Shown here: piece after piece, positions 46,532 to 57,657 of the stretch
Numbering within the stretch: position 1 is the stretch's first letter
Layout: every line of letters begins with the position of its first letter
Assembly (NCBI RefSeq): GCF_030453725.1
Contig: NZ_JAKDJU010000002.1
Coordinates: 1 to 64,000, forward strand
DNA from: Brevibacterium picturae
Lineage (GTDB): Bacteria; Actinomycetota; Actinomycetes; Actinomycetales; Brevibacteriaceae
Length of the DNA: 64,000 nucleotides
Direction of reading: 5' to 3'
The notes under the pieces: model-generated
Seen by the model: only the letters and a program-made list of their open reading frames with translations
The model's database searches: none
Told to the model about the DNA's origin: nothing
Program-made: the position numbers and the translations under genes

Positions 46532-46831
46532 ATGGCAACCGATTACGACGCACCTCGTAAGCAAGACGATGAAATCAAAAGCGATTCGATTGAACAGCTG
46601 AAGGCTTCACGCTCGCAGGCGCAGGCCAGCAAGATTGACGAAGATGAGACCGCGGTTGCGGAAGGGTTCGAACTGCCCGGTGCGGACCTGTCGAACGAAG
46701 AGCTCTCCGTTCGGGTGCTGCCCAAGCAGAATGACGAGTTCACCTGCATGGAATGCTTCCTGGTGCGCCATCGCTCGCAGCTGGCGAGTGAAGAGGGTGG
46801 AGTCCCCATCTGCACGGACTGTGCTGGCTGA
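46532..46831 (+). CDS. DUF4193 zinc-ribbon-like protein
   Basis: This 99-residue protein matches the actinobacterial DUF4193 family (M. tuberculosis Rv2699c type). It starts MATDYDAPR, has an acidic helical middle part and ends with two Cys pairs, C72-x-x-C75 and C94-x-x-C97, likely binding zinc. ATG 46532 fits the family; ATG 46523 would add three residues. Function is unknown; position near dut and sigA is conserved in Actinobacteria. Confidence 0.88.
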   Translation: MATDYDAPRKQDDEIKSDSIEQLKASRSQAQASKIDEDETAVAEGFELPGADLSNEELSVRVLPKQNDEFTCMECFLVRHRSQLASEEGGVPICTDCAG

Positions 46832-46853
46832 ATCGCCTGTCGGACGAAGCAAG

Positions 46854-46877
46854 AACGCGCCCTCGTCGGGGCGCGTT
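46854..46877 (+). terminator. Terminator after the DUF4193 gene
   Basis: AACGCGCCC (46854-46862) pairs with GGGCGCGTT (46869-46877), loop TCGTCG, followed by TCT. It is located 23 bases after the stop codon, between convergent genes. Confidence 0.75.
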
Positions 46878-46952
46878 TCTGTGTCTCGGCTGAGTCGAGC
46901 GTCTGCGTGTCAGCGTGCCGGCGTGTCAGGCCGATTGTTCAGGGTGTGTGCC

Positions 46953-47408
46953 TCAGGGTGTGAGCGCGGCGGCGAATTCCATCGGTCGCTTGCTCGAGAC
47001 CAGCCAATAAGGGGTCGGGTCGGTCTCGTCATGGATGTCGATGCGCGCCGCACATTTGGCCCAGGGCCGGAGCATGAGGAAGGCCCGCGCGTCGAGATCC
47101 GGTCCGCGGGCCGTCCGCGCACCCTCGGCGTCGTAGCCGGTGGCGTCGGTGACATAGCGGCGATCGATATGTGCATCGCCGACGAAAAGCTGCCGCTCGG
47201 TGACGATGATGGAGATCCCGAGCGAACGCAGCCACCAGGCCAAGAGGATGAAGCTGATCACCGGAAGGATGACGGCGCCGATCTTCCACACTGGGAAGAC
47301 CATGAGCGCGGTCGAGGCCGCGGCGATCGCGATGAGAATCCACATGCCGACGGATGGGCGAAGTTTCTCCGTGTACACCACGCGGGTATCGGGTTGAGTC
47401 GTTGCCAT
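46953..47408 (-). CDS. DUF3093 membrane protein
   Basis: This 151-residue protein has two membrane helices near the N-terminus (about 20-62) and a soluble domain containing ITERQLFVGDAHI-like and RGPDLDARAFLMLRPW segments (VTERQLFVGDAHI in the actual sequence). It matches DUF3093, found next to dut in Actinobacteria (M. tuberculosis Rv2698 type). Function is unknown. It is divergent from dut with 64 bp between starts. Confidence 0.85.
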   Translation of the reverse strand: MATTQPDTRVVYTEKLRPSVGMWILIAIAAASTALMVFPVWKIGAVILPVISFILLAWWLRSLGISIIVTERQLFVGDAHIDRRYVTDATGYDAEGARTARGPDLDARAFLMLRPWAKCAARIDIHDETDPTPYWLVSSKRPMEFAAALTP

Positions 47409-47434
47409 GGGCCCATTCTCCCATAACGGACTTT

Positions 47435-47464
47435 TTGGAAGCGCTCAGGCTTCGGCGTTAGAGT
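47435..47464 (+). promoter_or_regulatory. dut promoter, predicted leaderless
   Basis: TTGGAA (47435-47440), an 18-bp spacer and TAGAGT (47459-47464) form the clearest promoter among the predicted leaderless genes. GTG 47473 follows eight bases later. Confidence 0.6.
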
Positions 47465-47472
47465 GCTTCTTT

Positions 47473-47946
47473 GTGGCAGATATCCTGAAGATTGACCTCA
47501 GACGCCTCGACACAGGCATGACTCCTCCCTCGTACGCACATGCGTCGGACGCGGGCGCCGACCTGTGCTCGGCGATCGACTTCGTCCTCGAACCGTTCGA
47601 GCGGAAGGTCGTGCCCACCGGCATCGCGATCGCGCTGCCGATCGGCACCGCAGGGTTCGTCCACCCACGCTCGGGCCTTTCGAGCAGACACGGTGTGACC
47701 GTGATCAATGCCCCGGGCACGATCGACGCCGGCTATCGAGGCGAGATCAAGGTGCCGCTGATCAACCTCGATGCGCGGATCCCTGTGCGCATATCGCGTG
47801 GGGACCGCATCGCCCAGCTCGTCATCCAAGAAATCAAACAAGCAGACTTCACCCTCGTCGAGTCGCTGGACGACAGCGATCGTGGCGCAGGGGGCTTCGG
47901 CTCCACTGGTGGGGTACAAGCAGGTCTGACCGAAAAAGAGGTGTGA
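47473..47946 (+). CDS. dut: Deoxyuridine triphosphatase
   Basis: Dut hydrolyses dUTP to dUMP and keeps uracil out of DNA. From GTG 47473 it has 157 residues, the normal length for the trimeric enzyme. Motif 1 is ASDAGADL (25-32), motif 2 HPRSGLSSRHG, motif 3 GTIDAGYRGE with catalytic D85, and motif 5 RGAGGFGSTG near the end. All motifs are intact. The start fits both a VADILKIDLRRLD N-terminus and the upstream -10 hexamer. The DUF3710 gene follows after six bases. Confidence 0.95.
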   Translation: MADILKIDLRRLDTGMTPPSYAHASDAGADLCSAIDFVLEPFERKVVPTGIAIALPIGTAGFVHPRSGLSSRHGVTVINAPGTIDAGYRGEIKVPLINLDARIPVRISRGDRIAQLVIQEIKQADFTLVESLDDSDRGAGGFGSTGGVQAGLTEKEV

Positions 47947-47952
47947 ACGACC

Positions 47953-48867
47953 ATGGGACTGTTCTCTCGATTCTCCAAGAAATCCTCCGCTGAGAAGATC
48001 GACGACACTGTCGACGAGGAGCACGACGTCGACGACGCCGTGACAAATGACACCGAGGCCGAGGACTCGACCGACGGCGAGTCGGACTTGATCGACCGCG
48101 AGTCGGACTTGATCGACGATGATTCGGACCGGACCGGCAGCGATTCGGATGAGGCCGACTCGACGGAGTCGGAGGATTCGACCGATGACGAAGACGTCGA
48201 CGAACTCGACGAGGACGCCCTGCTCGAGAAGTCCGCTCCATACGACCGCTCTGAGAAGGGCCCGTTCGACGCCGGCGAAGACTTCCCTGAGCTCAACAGG
48301 CTCGACCTGGGAGCTCTCAAGGTACCCGTCGTCGACGGCATGCAAGTGCGTCTGGACACAGATGACGACTCCCAACGTGTGCTGGCTGTGACTCTCATCC
48401 ATGAAGGCGGCGGGATCCAGCTGCAGGCCTTCGCAACACCACGGTCGGAAGGTCTGTGGAACACCGTCCGCAAACAGCTGACAGGCAGCGTCACCTCACA
48501 GGGCGGCGAAGCATCGGAGCTCCACACGTCGCTGGGCAGAGAACTGGCTGTAGAAGTCCCTGCCAAGACAGAGGACGGTCGCCCCGGGAAGCGCGCCATG
48601 CGCTTCGCCGGGATCGACGGTCCGCGGTGGTTCGTCCGCGCGGTGTTCTCCGGCAAGGCCGTCACCGACGAAGAGATCCGGTCCGAACTCAGCGCACTCT
48701 TCCGCGGAGTCGTCGTCGACAGAGGGCAGGAGGCGATGGCTCCGCGTGAGCTCATCGTGCTCACTGCGCCTCAGGTCGACGCAGATTCCGAGAACAGCGA
48801 TGAGGGCAAGGACAAGGACGAGCTCAACCCGTTCGAACGCGGACCGGAAATCACCGAGGTCCGCTGA
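47953..48867 (+). CDS. DUF3710 domain-containing protein
   Basis: This 304-residue protein has a very acidic, Ser/Asp/Glu-rich N-terminus (about 18-95), including a repeated ESDLID hexapeptide, followed by the DUF3710 domain (PFDAGEDFPELNRLDLGALK, then GGGIQLQAFATPRSEGLW and RFAGIDGPRWFVRAVFSG). The family is actinobacterial and lies between dut and an OB-fold gene (M. tuberculosis Rv2696c type). Function is unknown; the location suggests a link to nucleic-acid metabolism, which is weak evidence. Confidence 0.86.
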   Translation: MGLFSRFSKKSSAEKIDDTVDEEHDVDDAVTNDTEAEDSTDGESDLIDRESDLIDDDSDRTGSDSDEADSTESEDSTDDEDVDELDEDALLEKSAPYDRSEKGPFDAGEDFPELNRLDLGALKVPVVDGMQVRLDTDDDSQRVLAVTLIHEGGGIQLQAFATPRSEGLWNTVRKQLTGSVTSQGGEASELHTSLGRELAVEVPAKTEDGRPGKRAMRFAGIDGPRWFVRAVFSGKAVTDEEIRSELSALFRGVVVDRGQEAMAPRELIVLTAPQVDADSENSDEGKDKDELNPFERGPEITEVR

Positions 48868-48873
48868 GTCCCC

Positions 48874-49248
48874 ATGCTGGAACTCTTCACACGCCTCGTG
48901 CGTGATTTCGGGTCCAGGGACGCCGAGGCGCGGGCCGATCTGAGGCTGCTGTCCCAGATTCCCGGCGTCATCAGCGTCCGGGACCTCACGCCCCGGCAGC
49001 TGTCGAGGATCGCCGGCGTCGTCAGCGCGGTGACGCAGTCATGCAGCGGCGACAGCCCTCGTCTGCATATCACGGTTGCCGATGGAACCGGAGAGGTTCA
49101 CGCGCAGTTCCTGGGCCGTCGTGAGATCAGCGGAATCAGGCCGGGAGCACTGATCGTCCTCGAGGGCCGCTTCTGCAGCCATGACGGAGTGCTGAAGGGC
49201 CACAACCCGGTCTACGAGCTGATCCAGACCCGCGAAGACCACGAGTGA
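48874..49248 (+). CDS. OB-fold nucleic-acid-binding protein
   Basis: This 124-residue protein starts seven bases after the DUF3710 stop. It contains an OB-type domain around VTVADGTGEVHAQFLGRREISGI-like residues (ITVADGTGEVHAQFLG here) and GALIVLEGRF. Homologues sit at the same place in other Actinobacteria (Rv2694c type) and are annotated as OB-fold/RecG-like. In many relatives a DUF3159 gene lies next; here it is absent and the convergent TrkA-like pair comes directly. Confidence 0.8.
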   Translation: MLELFTRLVRDFGSRDAEARADLRLLSQIPGVISVRDLTPRQLSRIAGVVSAVTQSCSGDSPRLHITVADGTGEVHAQFLGRREISGIRPGALIVLEGRFCSHDGVLKGHNPVYELIQTREDHE

Positions 49249-49284
49249 GCTGATCTCGGCGTCATCGGCGAACAGAGTTCGTGC

Positions 49285-49950
49285 TCATTGCGCGGGAGTC
49301 TGCAGGAGACTCAGCAGAGCACCTTCCTGATCCGGCGAGGAGAGGAAGAACAGCTCGTCGCCGGCTTCGACCACGTTATCGGCGCTGGGCGCGAATGCCC
49401 GGGAATTGCGAATGACCGCGACGAGCACCGTGTCGAGCGGGAAGGCGATGTCGCCGATCCGTGAGGCGACGAGTGCCGACGATTCGTGGACCGTGAACTC
49501 CATCAGGCCCGCCTGACCGCGTTCGAAGCTCATCAGATGCACAAGGCCGCCCACCTCGACGGCCTCCTCGACCAGAGCCGTCATCAGGCGCGGCGTCGAC
49601 ACTGCTACGTCGACGCCCCAGTTCTCGTCGAAGAGCCACTCGTTCTTCGGATTGTTCACCCGTGACACTGTGCGCGGAACACCGAACTCGGTCTTGGCCA
49701 GCAGAGACAGAACGAGGTTGGTCTTGTCGTCTCCGGTCGCGGCGACGACCACGTCGGCTTCCTCGAGCTTCGCCTCACCCAGACCCGCCAACTCGCACGC
49801 ATCCGAGAGCAGCCATTCGGCTCCGGGTATGCGCTCATGTCCCAGCGCCTCCTTGCTCTGGTCGATGAGCAGGGCTGTGTGCTTCTTGTCGATGAGCTCC
49901 CGGGCCACTGACCGACCGACGGATCCGGCCCCGGCGATGACGACTCTCAT
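49285..49950 (-). CDS. trkA: TrkA-like potassium channel RCK protein, second of pair
   Basis: This 221-residue protein has an RCK N-domain (VVIAGAGSVGRSVARELIDKK, nucleotide loop GAGSVG at 7-12; later AATGDDKTNLVLSLLA and RVNNPKNEW) and a C-terminal TrkA-C domain. Such proteins bind NAD(H) or ATP and gate potassium transporters from the cytoplasm. ATG 49950 lies inside the end of the upstream trkA-like gene (ATGA). The pair matches M. tuberculosis CeoB/CeoC in order and size. Confidence 0.88.
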   Translation of the reverse strand: MRVVIAGAGSVGRSVARELIDKKHTALLIDQSKEALGHERIPGAEWLLSDACELAGLGEAKLEEADVVVAATGDDKTNLVLSLLAKTEFGVPRTVSRVNNPKNEWLFDENWGVDVAVSTPRLMTALVEEAVEVGGLVHLMSFERGQAGLMEFTVHESSALVASRIGDIAFPLDTVLVAVIRNSRAFAPSADNVVEAGDELFFLSSPDQEGALLSLLQTPAQ

Positions 49951-50618
49951 TCTTCCTCCATTGTTCGCACCGGCTGGTCCAGAATCTTCTCGATCTCGCC
50001 GAGGCGGTCCACCGGGCACATCAGATGGACCAGGTCTCCGTCCTGGAGGAGCAGATCCTCATGAGCGAGGATGCCCTCGGACAATCGGGTGACGTAGGCG
50101 ACCCGTGCCTTGGTTCGGGTCTCGATCTCCTTGATCGGTCTGGCCACCCACCCGGGATCGAGATGGACCTCGGCGAGCACGAGCCTGCCCGAGGGTTCGC
50201 GGAATTCGGTGATCGATCCCTGCGGGACGAGTTTGCGCATCACCTGGTCGGCCGTCCACCTCACCGTGGGAACGGTGGGAATGCCCAGCCGTTCGAACAC
50301 CTGGGCGCGATTGGGATCGTAGATTCGGGCCGCGACGTTGACTACGCCGAAGGTCTCGCGGGCGACACGCGCGGCGAGGATATTGGAATTGTCTCCGCTG
50401 GAGACTGCGGCGAAGGCGTAGGCGTCCGAAGTCTTCGCCTGGGAGAGAGTCTCACGGTCGAACCCGATGCCGGTGATGGTGGATCCGCTGAAATCCCTGC
50501 CGAGCTTGAGAAACGCATCGGGGTTGCGGTCGACGACTGCCACCGAGTGCCCATTGGCATCGAGGGCTTTGCCCAAGGACGCTCCGACTCGGCCGCAGCC
50601 CATAATCACGAAGTGCAT
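49947..50618 (-). CDS. trkA: TrkA-like potassium channel RCK protein, first of pair
   Basis: This 223-residue RCK protein begins MHFVIMGCGRVGASLGKALD (loop GCGRVG at 7-12) and includes AVVDRNPDAF and RIYDPNRAQVFERLG, followed by a TrkA-C domain. The ATG follows GGAGAGGAT. It is translationally coupled to the second RCK gene. It diverges from the APC permease with only 37 bp between starts, so the three genes probably form one potassium system; the permease would be the channel partner (inference). Confidence 0.88.
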   Translation of the reverse strand: MHFVIMGCGRVGASLGKALDANGHSVAVVDRNPDAFLKLGRDFSGSTITGIGFDRETLSQAKTSDAYAFAAVSSGDNSNILAARVARETFGVVNVAARIYDPNRAQVFERLGIPTVPTVRWTADQVMRKLVPQGSITEFREPSGRLVLAEVHLDPGWVARPIKEIETRTKARVAYVTRLSEGILAHEDLLLQDGDLVHLMCPVDRLGEIEKILDQPVRTMEEE

Positions 50619-50655
50619 GGGTAATCCTCTCCGCAGTGATCTACCATTGGTGCAC

Positions 50656-52665
50656 GTGGCCAGCAGTTTTTCTGATGCCGTCAAAAGACTACTCGTTGGA
50701 CGGCCCTTCCGCAGTGAGGACAGGCGTACGCCGGTGCTGAAGAAGCGCATCGCGATGCCCGTCTTCGCCTCCGACATGCTCTCCTCCGTAGCCTATGCCC
50801 CGGACGAGATCCTGCTGGCCCTGTCATTGACATCGCTCGTCGCCCTCACCGTCGCACCCTGGATCGGTGTTGCTGTCGGCGCAGTGATCCTCGTGATCGT
50901 CGCCTGCTACCGCATCAACGTCAAGGCCTACCCGTCCGGAGGCGGCGACTACGAGGTCGCGTCGAAGAACCTCGGTCCCCGTGCCGGGCTGGTCGTCGCT
51001 GCGGCGCTGTTGGTCGATTATGTGCTGACCCTGGCCGTGTCGATGACAGTCTTCGCCGCGTACATCACGACGGCCTTTCCGCTGCTGGCCCCGTATCGCG
51101 TTCCGGTGGCGATCATCGGGATCCTGCTTATCACCCTGGCCGGGTTGCGCGGTTCGCGTGCCACCCCGGTGATTCTCGCGATCCCGACCTACCTGTTCCT
51201 GGGTGCCGTCTTCCTCACCATGTGCGTGGGTCTGCTGCGGGTCGGTGCCGGAGACATCCCACAGGCGGAGACCGCCGATTACACCGTCGTCCATACCGGA
51301 ATCCAAGACGAGGCCACGCTCGGGCTGGCGACGGTCCTGATCGTCCTGCGCGCCTTCTCCTCCGGCTCTGTGGCTTTGGCCGGTGTGCAGACGGTGGCCA
51401 CTGCAGTGCCCGCATTCAAGAAGCCGCGCGGGAAGAATGCCGGCAACACCCTCCTGCTGTCGGGCCTGTTGGCGGCGCTGATGCTCACGGGCCTGACCTA
51501 TCTGGCATCCGTGACCGGCATCAAATACGTCGACGACCCGCATCTCTACCTGGTCAGACCCGATGGCAGCGCGGTCAGCGCCGAATACGAGCAGGAACCC
51601 GTGCTCGCGCAGCTGGCGCACGCGATCTTCGACAACGCACCCGTGATGTTCTACTGCGTCGTGCTTGTCGCGGCCCTCGTGCTCATCGTCGCCGCGAACA
51701 CTGCGGTCGAGGGATTCCCCGGCCTCGCCTCTCGGCTGGCACGCGACGGATTCCTGCCCAGGCAGCTGGCGACCAAGGGCGACCGGCTGACGTTCTCCAA
51801 CGGCATCCTGCTCCTGGCCTTTGCAGCGATCCTGCTCGTCATAGCGACGCGGGCCTCTGCGACGACCCTGATCCAGCTCTATCTCGTCGGTGTCTTCGCG
51901 AGCTTCGTCGTCGGCCAGGCGGGCATGGTCCTGCACTGGAACAAGCGCCTGCGCTTGGTCATCGACTCGAAGGCGCGCGTGCGGATGCACATCAATCGCC
52001 TCGTCAACGGGGCCGGCTGCATCATCGCCTCGGGCGTGCTGCTCGTCGTCATCGTCTCCAAGTTCCTTGCCGGCGCCTGGCTCGCGGTCGCGGCGATGGC
52101 AGGACTCTACCTGGTGATGGGCGCCATCCATCGCCACTACTCCCGCGTCGCCCGGGAACTCGCCCCGGAGGCCGACGGGGGATCGCGCACGATCCCGTCG
52201 AACACCCACGCGATCGTCGTCGTCAATGAGATCAACAAGCCGACTCTGCGAGCCCTGTCCTATGCCCGGGTGACCCGCTCCAGCCAGCTCGAAGCCATCA
52301 CCGTGGCCGTCGACGAGGACTCTGCGAGCGCGCTGCAACGGCAGTGGAACGATATGTCGCTGCCCGTGCCGCTGACGGTCCTCGACTCGCCCTACCGGGA
52401 GTTGGTCCGGCCCCTGCTGGCTCATGTTCTCGCGATCCGCCGCAGATCCCCGCGCGACCTCGTCATCGTCTACATACCCCAGTACATCGTGGGACGCTGG
52501 TGGGAACACATCCTCCACAACCAAGTAGCCTTGAAGCTGCGCACTCGTCTGCTGCTGGTCCCCAATGTCGTCGTGGTCTCAGTGCCGTGGCGACTGCGTT
52601 CCTTCTCCCGGCAGTACGGCGGCGATGGCCCCGAGAACGACAATCCACTGTACAGACAGGCTTGA
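50656..52665 (+). CDS. APC-superfamily permease, possible K+ transporter
   Basis: This protein of about 669 residues has a hydrophilic N-terminus, about 12 membrane helices (from LSSVAYAPDEILLALSLTS) and a cytoplasmic tail of about 150 residues. It includes SGGGDYEVASKNLG and GFPGLASRLARDGFLPRQLATKGDRL, typical of the APC amino acid/K+ permease group that includes KimA and mycobacterial Rv2690c. The divergent RCK pair favours potassium; an amino acid substrate is possible. GTG 50656 is chosen because TACCAT (50642-50647) lies eight bases upstream; GTG 50650 is an alternative. Confidence 0.82.
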   Translation: MASSFSDAVKRLLVGRPFRSEDRRTPVLKKRIAMPVFASDMLSSVAYAPDEILLALSLTSLVALTVAPWIGVAVGAVILVIVACYRINVKAYPSGGGDYEVASKNLGPRAGLVVAAALLVDYVLTLAVSMTVFAAYITTAFPLLAPYRVPVAIIGILLITLAGLRGSRATPVILAIPTYLFLGAVFLTMCVGLLRVGAGDIPQAETADYTVVHTGIQDEATLGLATVLIVLRAFSSGSVALAGVQTVATAVPAFKKPRGKNAGNTLLLSGLLAALMLTGLTYLASVTGIKYVDDPHLYLVRPDGSAVSAEYEQEPVLAQLAHAIFDNAPVMFYCVVLVAALVLIVAANTAVEGFPGLASRLARDGFLPRQLATKGDRLTFSNGILLLAFAAILLVIATRASATTLIQLYLVGVFASFVVGQAGMVLHWNKRLRLVIDSKARVRMHINRLVNGAGCIIASGVLLVVIVSKFLAGAWLAVAAMAGLYLVMGAIHRHYSRVARELAPEADGGSRTIPSNTHAIVVVNEINKPTLRALSYARVTRSSQLEAITVAVDEDSASALQRQWNDMSLPVPLTVLDSPYRELVRPLLAHVLAIRRRSPRDLVIVYIPQYIVGRWWEHILHNQVALKLRTRLLLVPNVVVVSVPWRLRSFSRQYGGDGPENDNPLYRQA

Positions 52666-52671
52666 ACACCG

Positions 52672-53985
52672 ATGAGCGCACCTTCTGCCGAAGAGATCCC
52701 GGCCATGGATCTGACCCTGCACGTCGAGAGCCCGGCCGCCGGCGGCAGCAGCATCGCCCGCCACGAGGGGCAGGTTGTCTTCGTCACCGGGGCGATTCCG
52801 GGGGAGACCGTCCGCGCCCGCACCGAAGCGGGGACGGCGGCAAAATTCCTGCGCGCCGACGTCACCGAGGTGCTTGAGGCCTCAGAGTTCCGTGTTCCCG
52901 ACCGTCGTTCACGGTTCCTCGCCGACGATGCCGGTGACCGGCAGCTCTTCGGCGGGATGGAGTTCGCCCACGTCGACCTCGCCCACAGTCGTGACCTCAA
53001 GGCCGAAGTCCTGCGCGATCAGCTCTTACGCATCGGCCACATCGACCGCGGCGTCGACGTCGCGGCCGCACCAGGGGAGAGCACCGGGCTGAATTGGCGG
53101 ACCCGGGTGCAGATGGCCGTCGACGGCACGGGTCGACTGGGCATGCTGGCACCGCGCTCTCACGATGTCGTGCCGCTGGCCTCGGCTCCGCTGGCAACGT
53201 CTGCCATCGCCGAGGTGGCCCTGTCCTCGCTGCGCCTGCCCGGTGCCGATCGACTTGAGTTCGCCTGGGCCGGGGATCACGGAGCCGTGATCGTGCGCGG
53301 CAGATGCGATCCGGCCGCGCTCACAGACCTCGCGCAGACTCTGCCCTCGCAGTGGTCAGTCCTCGCGGATACGCGAAACGGCACCGGCCGCAAGGGCGCT
53401 GGAGCCACGGGCGGACACACGAAGCTGGCCGTGGTCAGGGGAGAGGACCAACTGATCGAAGAGGTCTCCGGGCGCAACTACCGGGTCGCTGCCGATGGGT
53501 TCTGGCAGGTCCATGAACAGGCTCCACAGCTGCTGAGCGCGCAGGTCAACTCCGCGCTCGATGATCAGACACGGGTGATCACGGACCTCTACTGCGGTGT
53601 GGGGCTGTTGGGGATCAGCGCCGCTTCCGCCACCGGCGCGGGTCTCTACGGGGTCGAGGGCGCGAAATCAGCGATCGAGAACGCCAAGGTGAACGCCAAG
53701 GGCCTCAACGCGAACTTCGACTCCTCCCGGGCAGATCGCGCGAGGATTCCGAAGTCGGACGTCATCATCCTCGACCCGCCGCGTTCCGGTGCCGGCAAAG
53801 CGGTCACGCGAGCGCTGCTCGAATCGAGCGCGACGACGATCGTCTACGTCTCCTGCGACGCCGCAACCCTGGCACGGGACCTCGCGGTACTGGTCGGCGG
53901 AGGGTTCGCGATCGAGAGCCTGTCCGGCTTCGACCTGTTCCCGCTCACCGCTCACCTGGAAACGGTCACCGTCCTCAGGAGGTGA
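52672..53985 (+). CDS. TRAM-domain RNA methyltransferase (RumA/TrmA family)
   Basis: This 437-residue protein has a TRAM domain (10 to about 65), a SAM-binding domain with DLYCGVGLLGIS and DPPRSGAGKAV, and a catalytic Cys395 in YVSCDAATLARDL. Family enzymes make 5-methyluridine in 23S rRNA or tRNA. The cysteines that bind a 4Fe-4S cluster in RlmD (between TRAM and the methyltransferase domain) are missing. The gene follows the permease by six bases. Confidence 0.88.
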   Translation: MSAPSAEEIPAMDLTLHVESPAAGGSSIARHEGQVVFVTGAIPGETVRARTEAGTAAKFLRADVTEVLEASEFRVPDRRSRFLADDAGDRQLFGGMEFAHVDLAHSRDLKAEVLRDQLLRIGHIDRGVDVAAAPGESTGLNWRTRVQMAVDGTGRLGMLAPRSHDVVPLASAPLATSAIAEVALSSLRLPGADRLEFAWAGDHGAVIVRGRCDPAALTDLAQTLPSQWSVLADTRNGTGRKGAGATGGHTKLAVVRGEDQLIEEVSGRNYRVAADGFWQVHEQAPQLLSAQVNSALDDQTRVITDLYCGVGLLGISAASATGAGLYGVEGAKSAIENAKVNAKGLNANFDSSRADRARIPKSDVIILDPPRSGAGKAVTRALLESSATTIVYVSCDAATLARDLAVLVGGGFAIESLSGFDLFPLTAHLETVTVLRR

Positions 53986-54007
53986 TCGGGTCGCAACGTC
54001 GGGGCCC

Positions 54008-54199
54008 TCAGGCGCGCACCCTCTGCGGGAGCAGAATGAGGACGATAAGGGCGATGAAGGTGGTGAGGAATCCCCACAGTCCCCACCATCCTGAGGAGCG
54101 GCCCTTCTCGCTTGCCAGGGAGCGACAGATGACGGCGAAGATGATGCCGACGAGGAGTGCGCCGAACCCGAATCCAGCGCCGAGGGTGAACGGGTCCAT
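54008..54199 (-). CDS. Small membrane protein
   Basis: This 63-residue protein has two membrane helices (about 5-25 and 41-58), joined by a short basic loop (RSLASEKGRSSGWW). The ATG has a strong AAGGAG ribosome site. No family is recognised. It is convergent with the methyltransferase gene and divergent from acnA. Confidence 0.7.
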   Translation of the reverse strand: MDPFTLGAGFGFGALLVGIIFAVICRSLASEKGRSSGWWGLWGFLTTFIALIVLILLPQRVRA

Positions 54200-54333
54200 G
54201 AAAGCTCCTTGTTCGCAGCTGCTGATGTGACTCCAGATTAGGGACGTCGAATGCTGATTCGCGCTGGAGTTGTCCGGACTCTCACGTAGGGAAAACCTGA
54301 TTCTCCGTTCACCGACAGGCCAGCCTCCGAAGG

Positions 54334-54381
54334 TGGTCAAGGGCAGGCAAATGAGATAGAATTTATCTTGACGTCAAGATA
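54334..54381 (+). promoter_or_regulatory. acnA promoter and perfect 18-bp palindrome
   Basis: TGGTCA (54334-54339), a 17-bp spacer and TAGAAT (54357-54362) suggest a start near 54369. TATCTTGACGTCAAGATA (54364-54381) is a perfect 18-bp palindrome covering that start, as expected for a repressor operator. The leader would be about 105 nt. The regulator is unknown; it is not the CAGTAC-type AcnR site of Corynebacterium. Confidence 0.65.
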
Positions 54382-54474
54382 CTTTTGGAAACAATTGTGT
54401 CGCGTAAATCGGTGCGCGGCTCACGGGCTTGCCCGGTTTCTTGGATGAGTGTCGGATGAGACAGGAGAATCACG

Positions 54475-57159
<2,685 letters not shown>

Positions 57160-57257
57160 TCCGGATCCGTCGTCTCAGCGACGACGCCTTTGATCGGCGA
57201 CTTGCTGATCGACCGCGTGTCTGATCGATATCCGATCCATCGCTGTCAGCACTGATC

Positions 57258-57294
57258 GACGAAGGCCGGTGGGTTCGTCCCGCCGGCCTTCGTC
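57258..57294 (+). terminator. acnA terminator
   Basis: A 16-bp stem, 57258-57273 with 57279-57294, contains one G-U pair and a five-base loop TTCGT. It lies about 100 bases after the acnA stop. Confidence 0.75.
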
Positions 57295-57657
57295 ATCCCC
57301 GGATGTTCTCAGCCTTGGTGCGTGTGCGTCCAGGGCATACGGCAAGCGCCACGTCCTCCCTTCGCGGCTGATGTTCACCATTGCCCCCAACTCAGACCTT
57401 TGGCTATGCAATGTTCGCCGTTGGTGCCTCAAACAACCTCTGCAGGGGTTGTTGTTGCGAGCAACGGTGCCAGGTGCCGCCGGGGAGTGCTCGTGGCGGA
57501 GATGAGAGACGCCAGCCACCTCACTCCTGTGGATCCAGACACACTCGGTGTTCGCTGAACTCGGGGGAGGGCGAACTCTGCGCCATGAAGCGTTAGGATG
57601 ATGCGAGCGGAAATTGCAGTACAGGACCATCTATTTTGCATTCAGGAGCGAGGCCGA
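57295..57657 (+). promoter_or_regulatory. dxs upstream region
   Basis: No gene is visible here. Hairpins AACAACC/GGTTGTT (57432-57438/57447-57453) and GTTG/CAAC (57454-57457/57462-57465) adjoin. A -10-like TAGGAT is at 57594-57599, so the hairpins lie upstream of the likely transcript. AGGAG at 57644-57648 is the dxs ribosome site. Confidence 0.4.

Noticed and set aside
50824..52524. 566-codon open frame on the minus strand
   Set aside because: Antisense to the APC permease; Asp/Gln/His-rich shadow of a hydrophobic gene, no domain.
57269..57596. Short open frames between acnA and dxs
   Set aside because: They overlap each other in different frames, span the terminator and lack ribosome sites.
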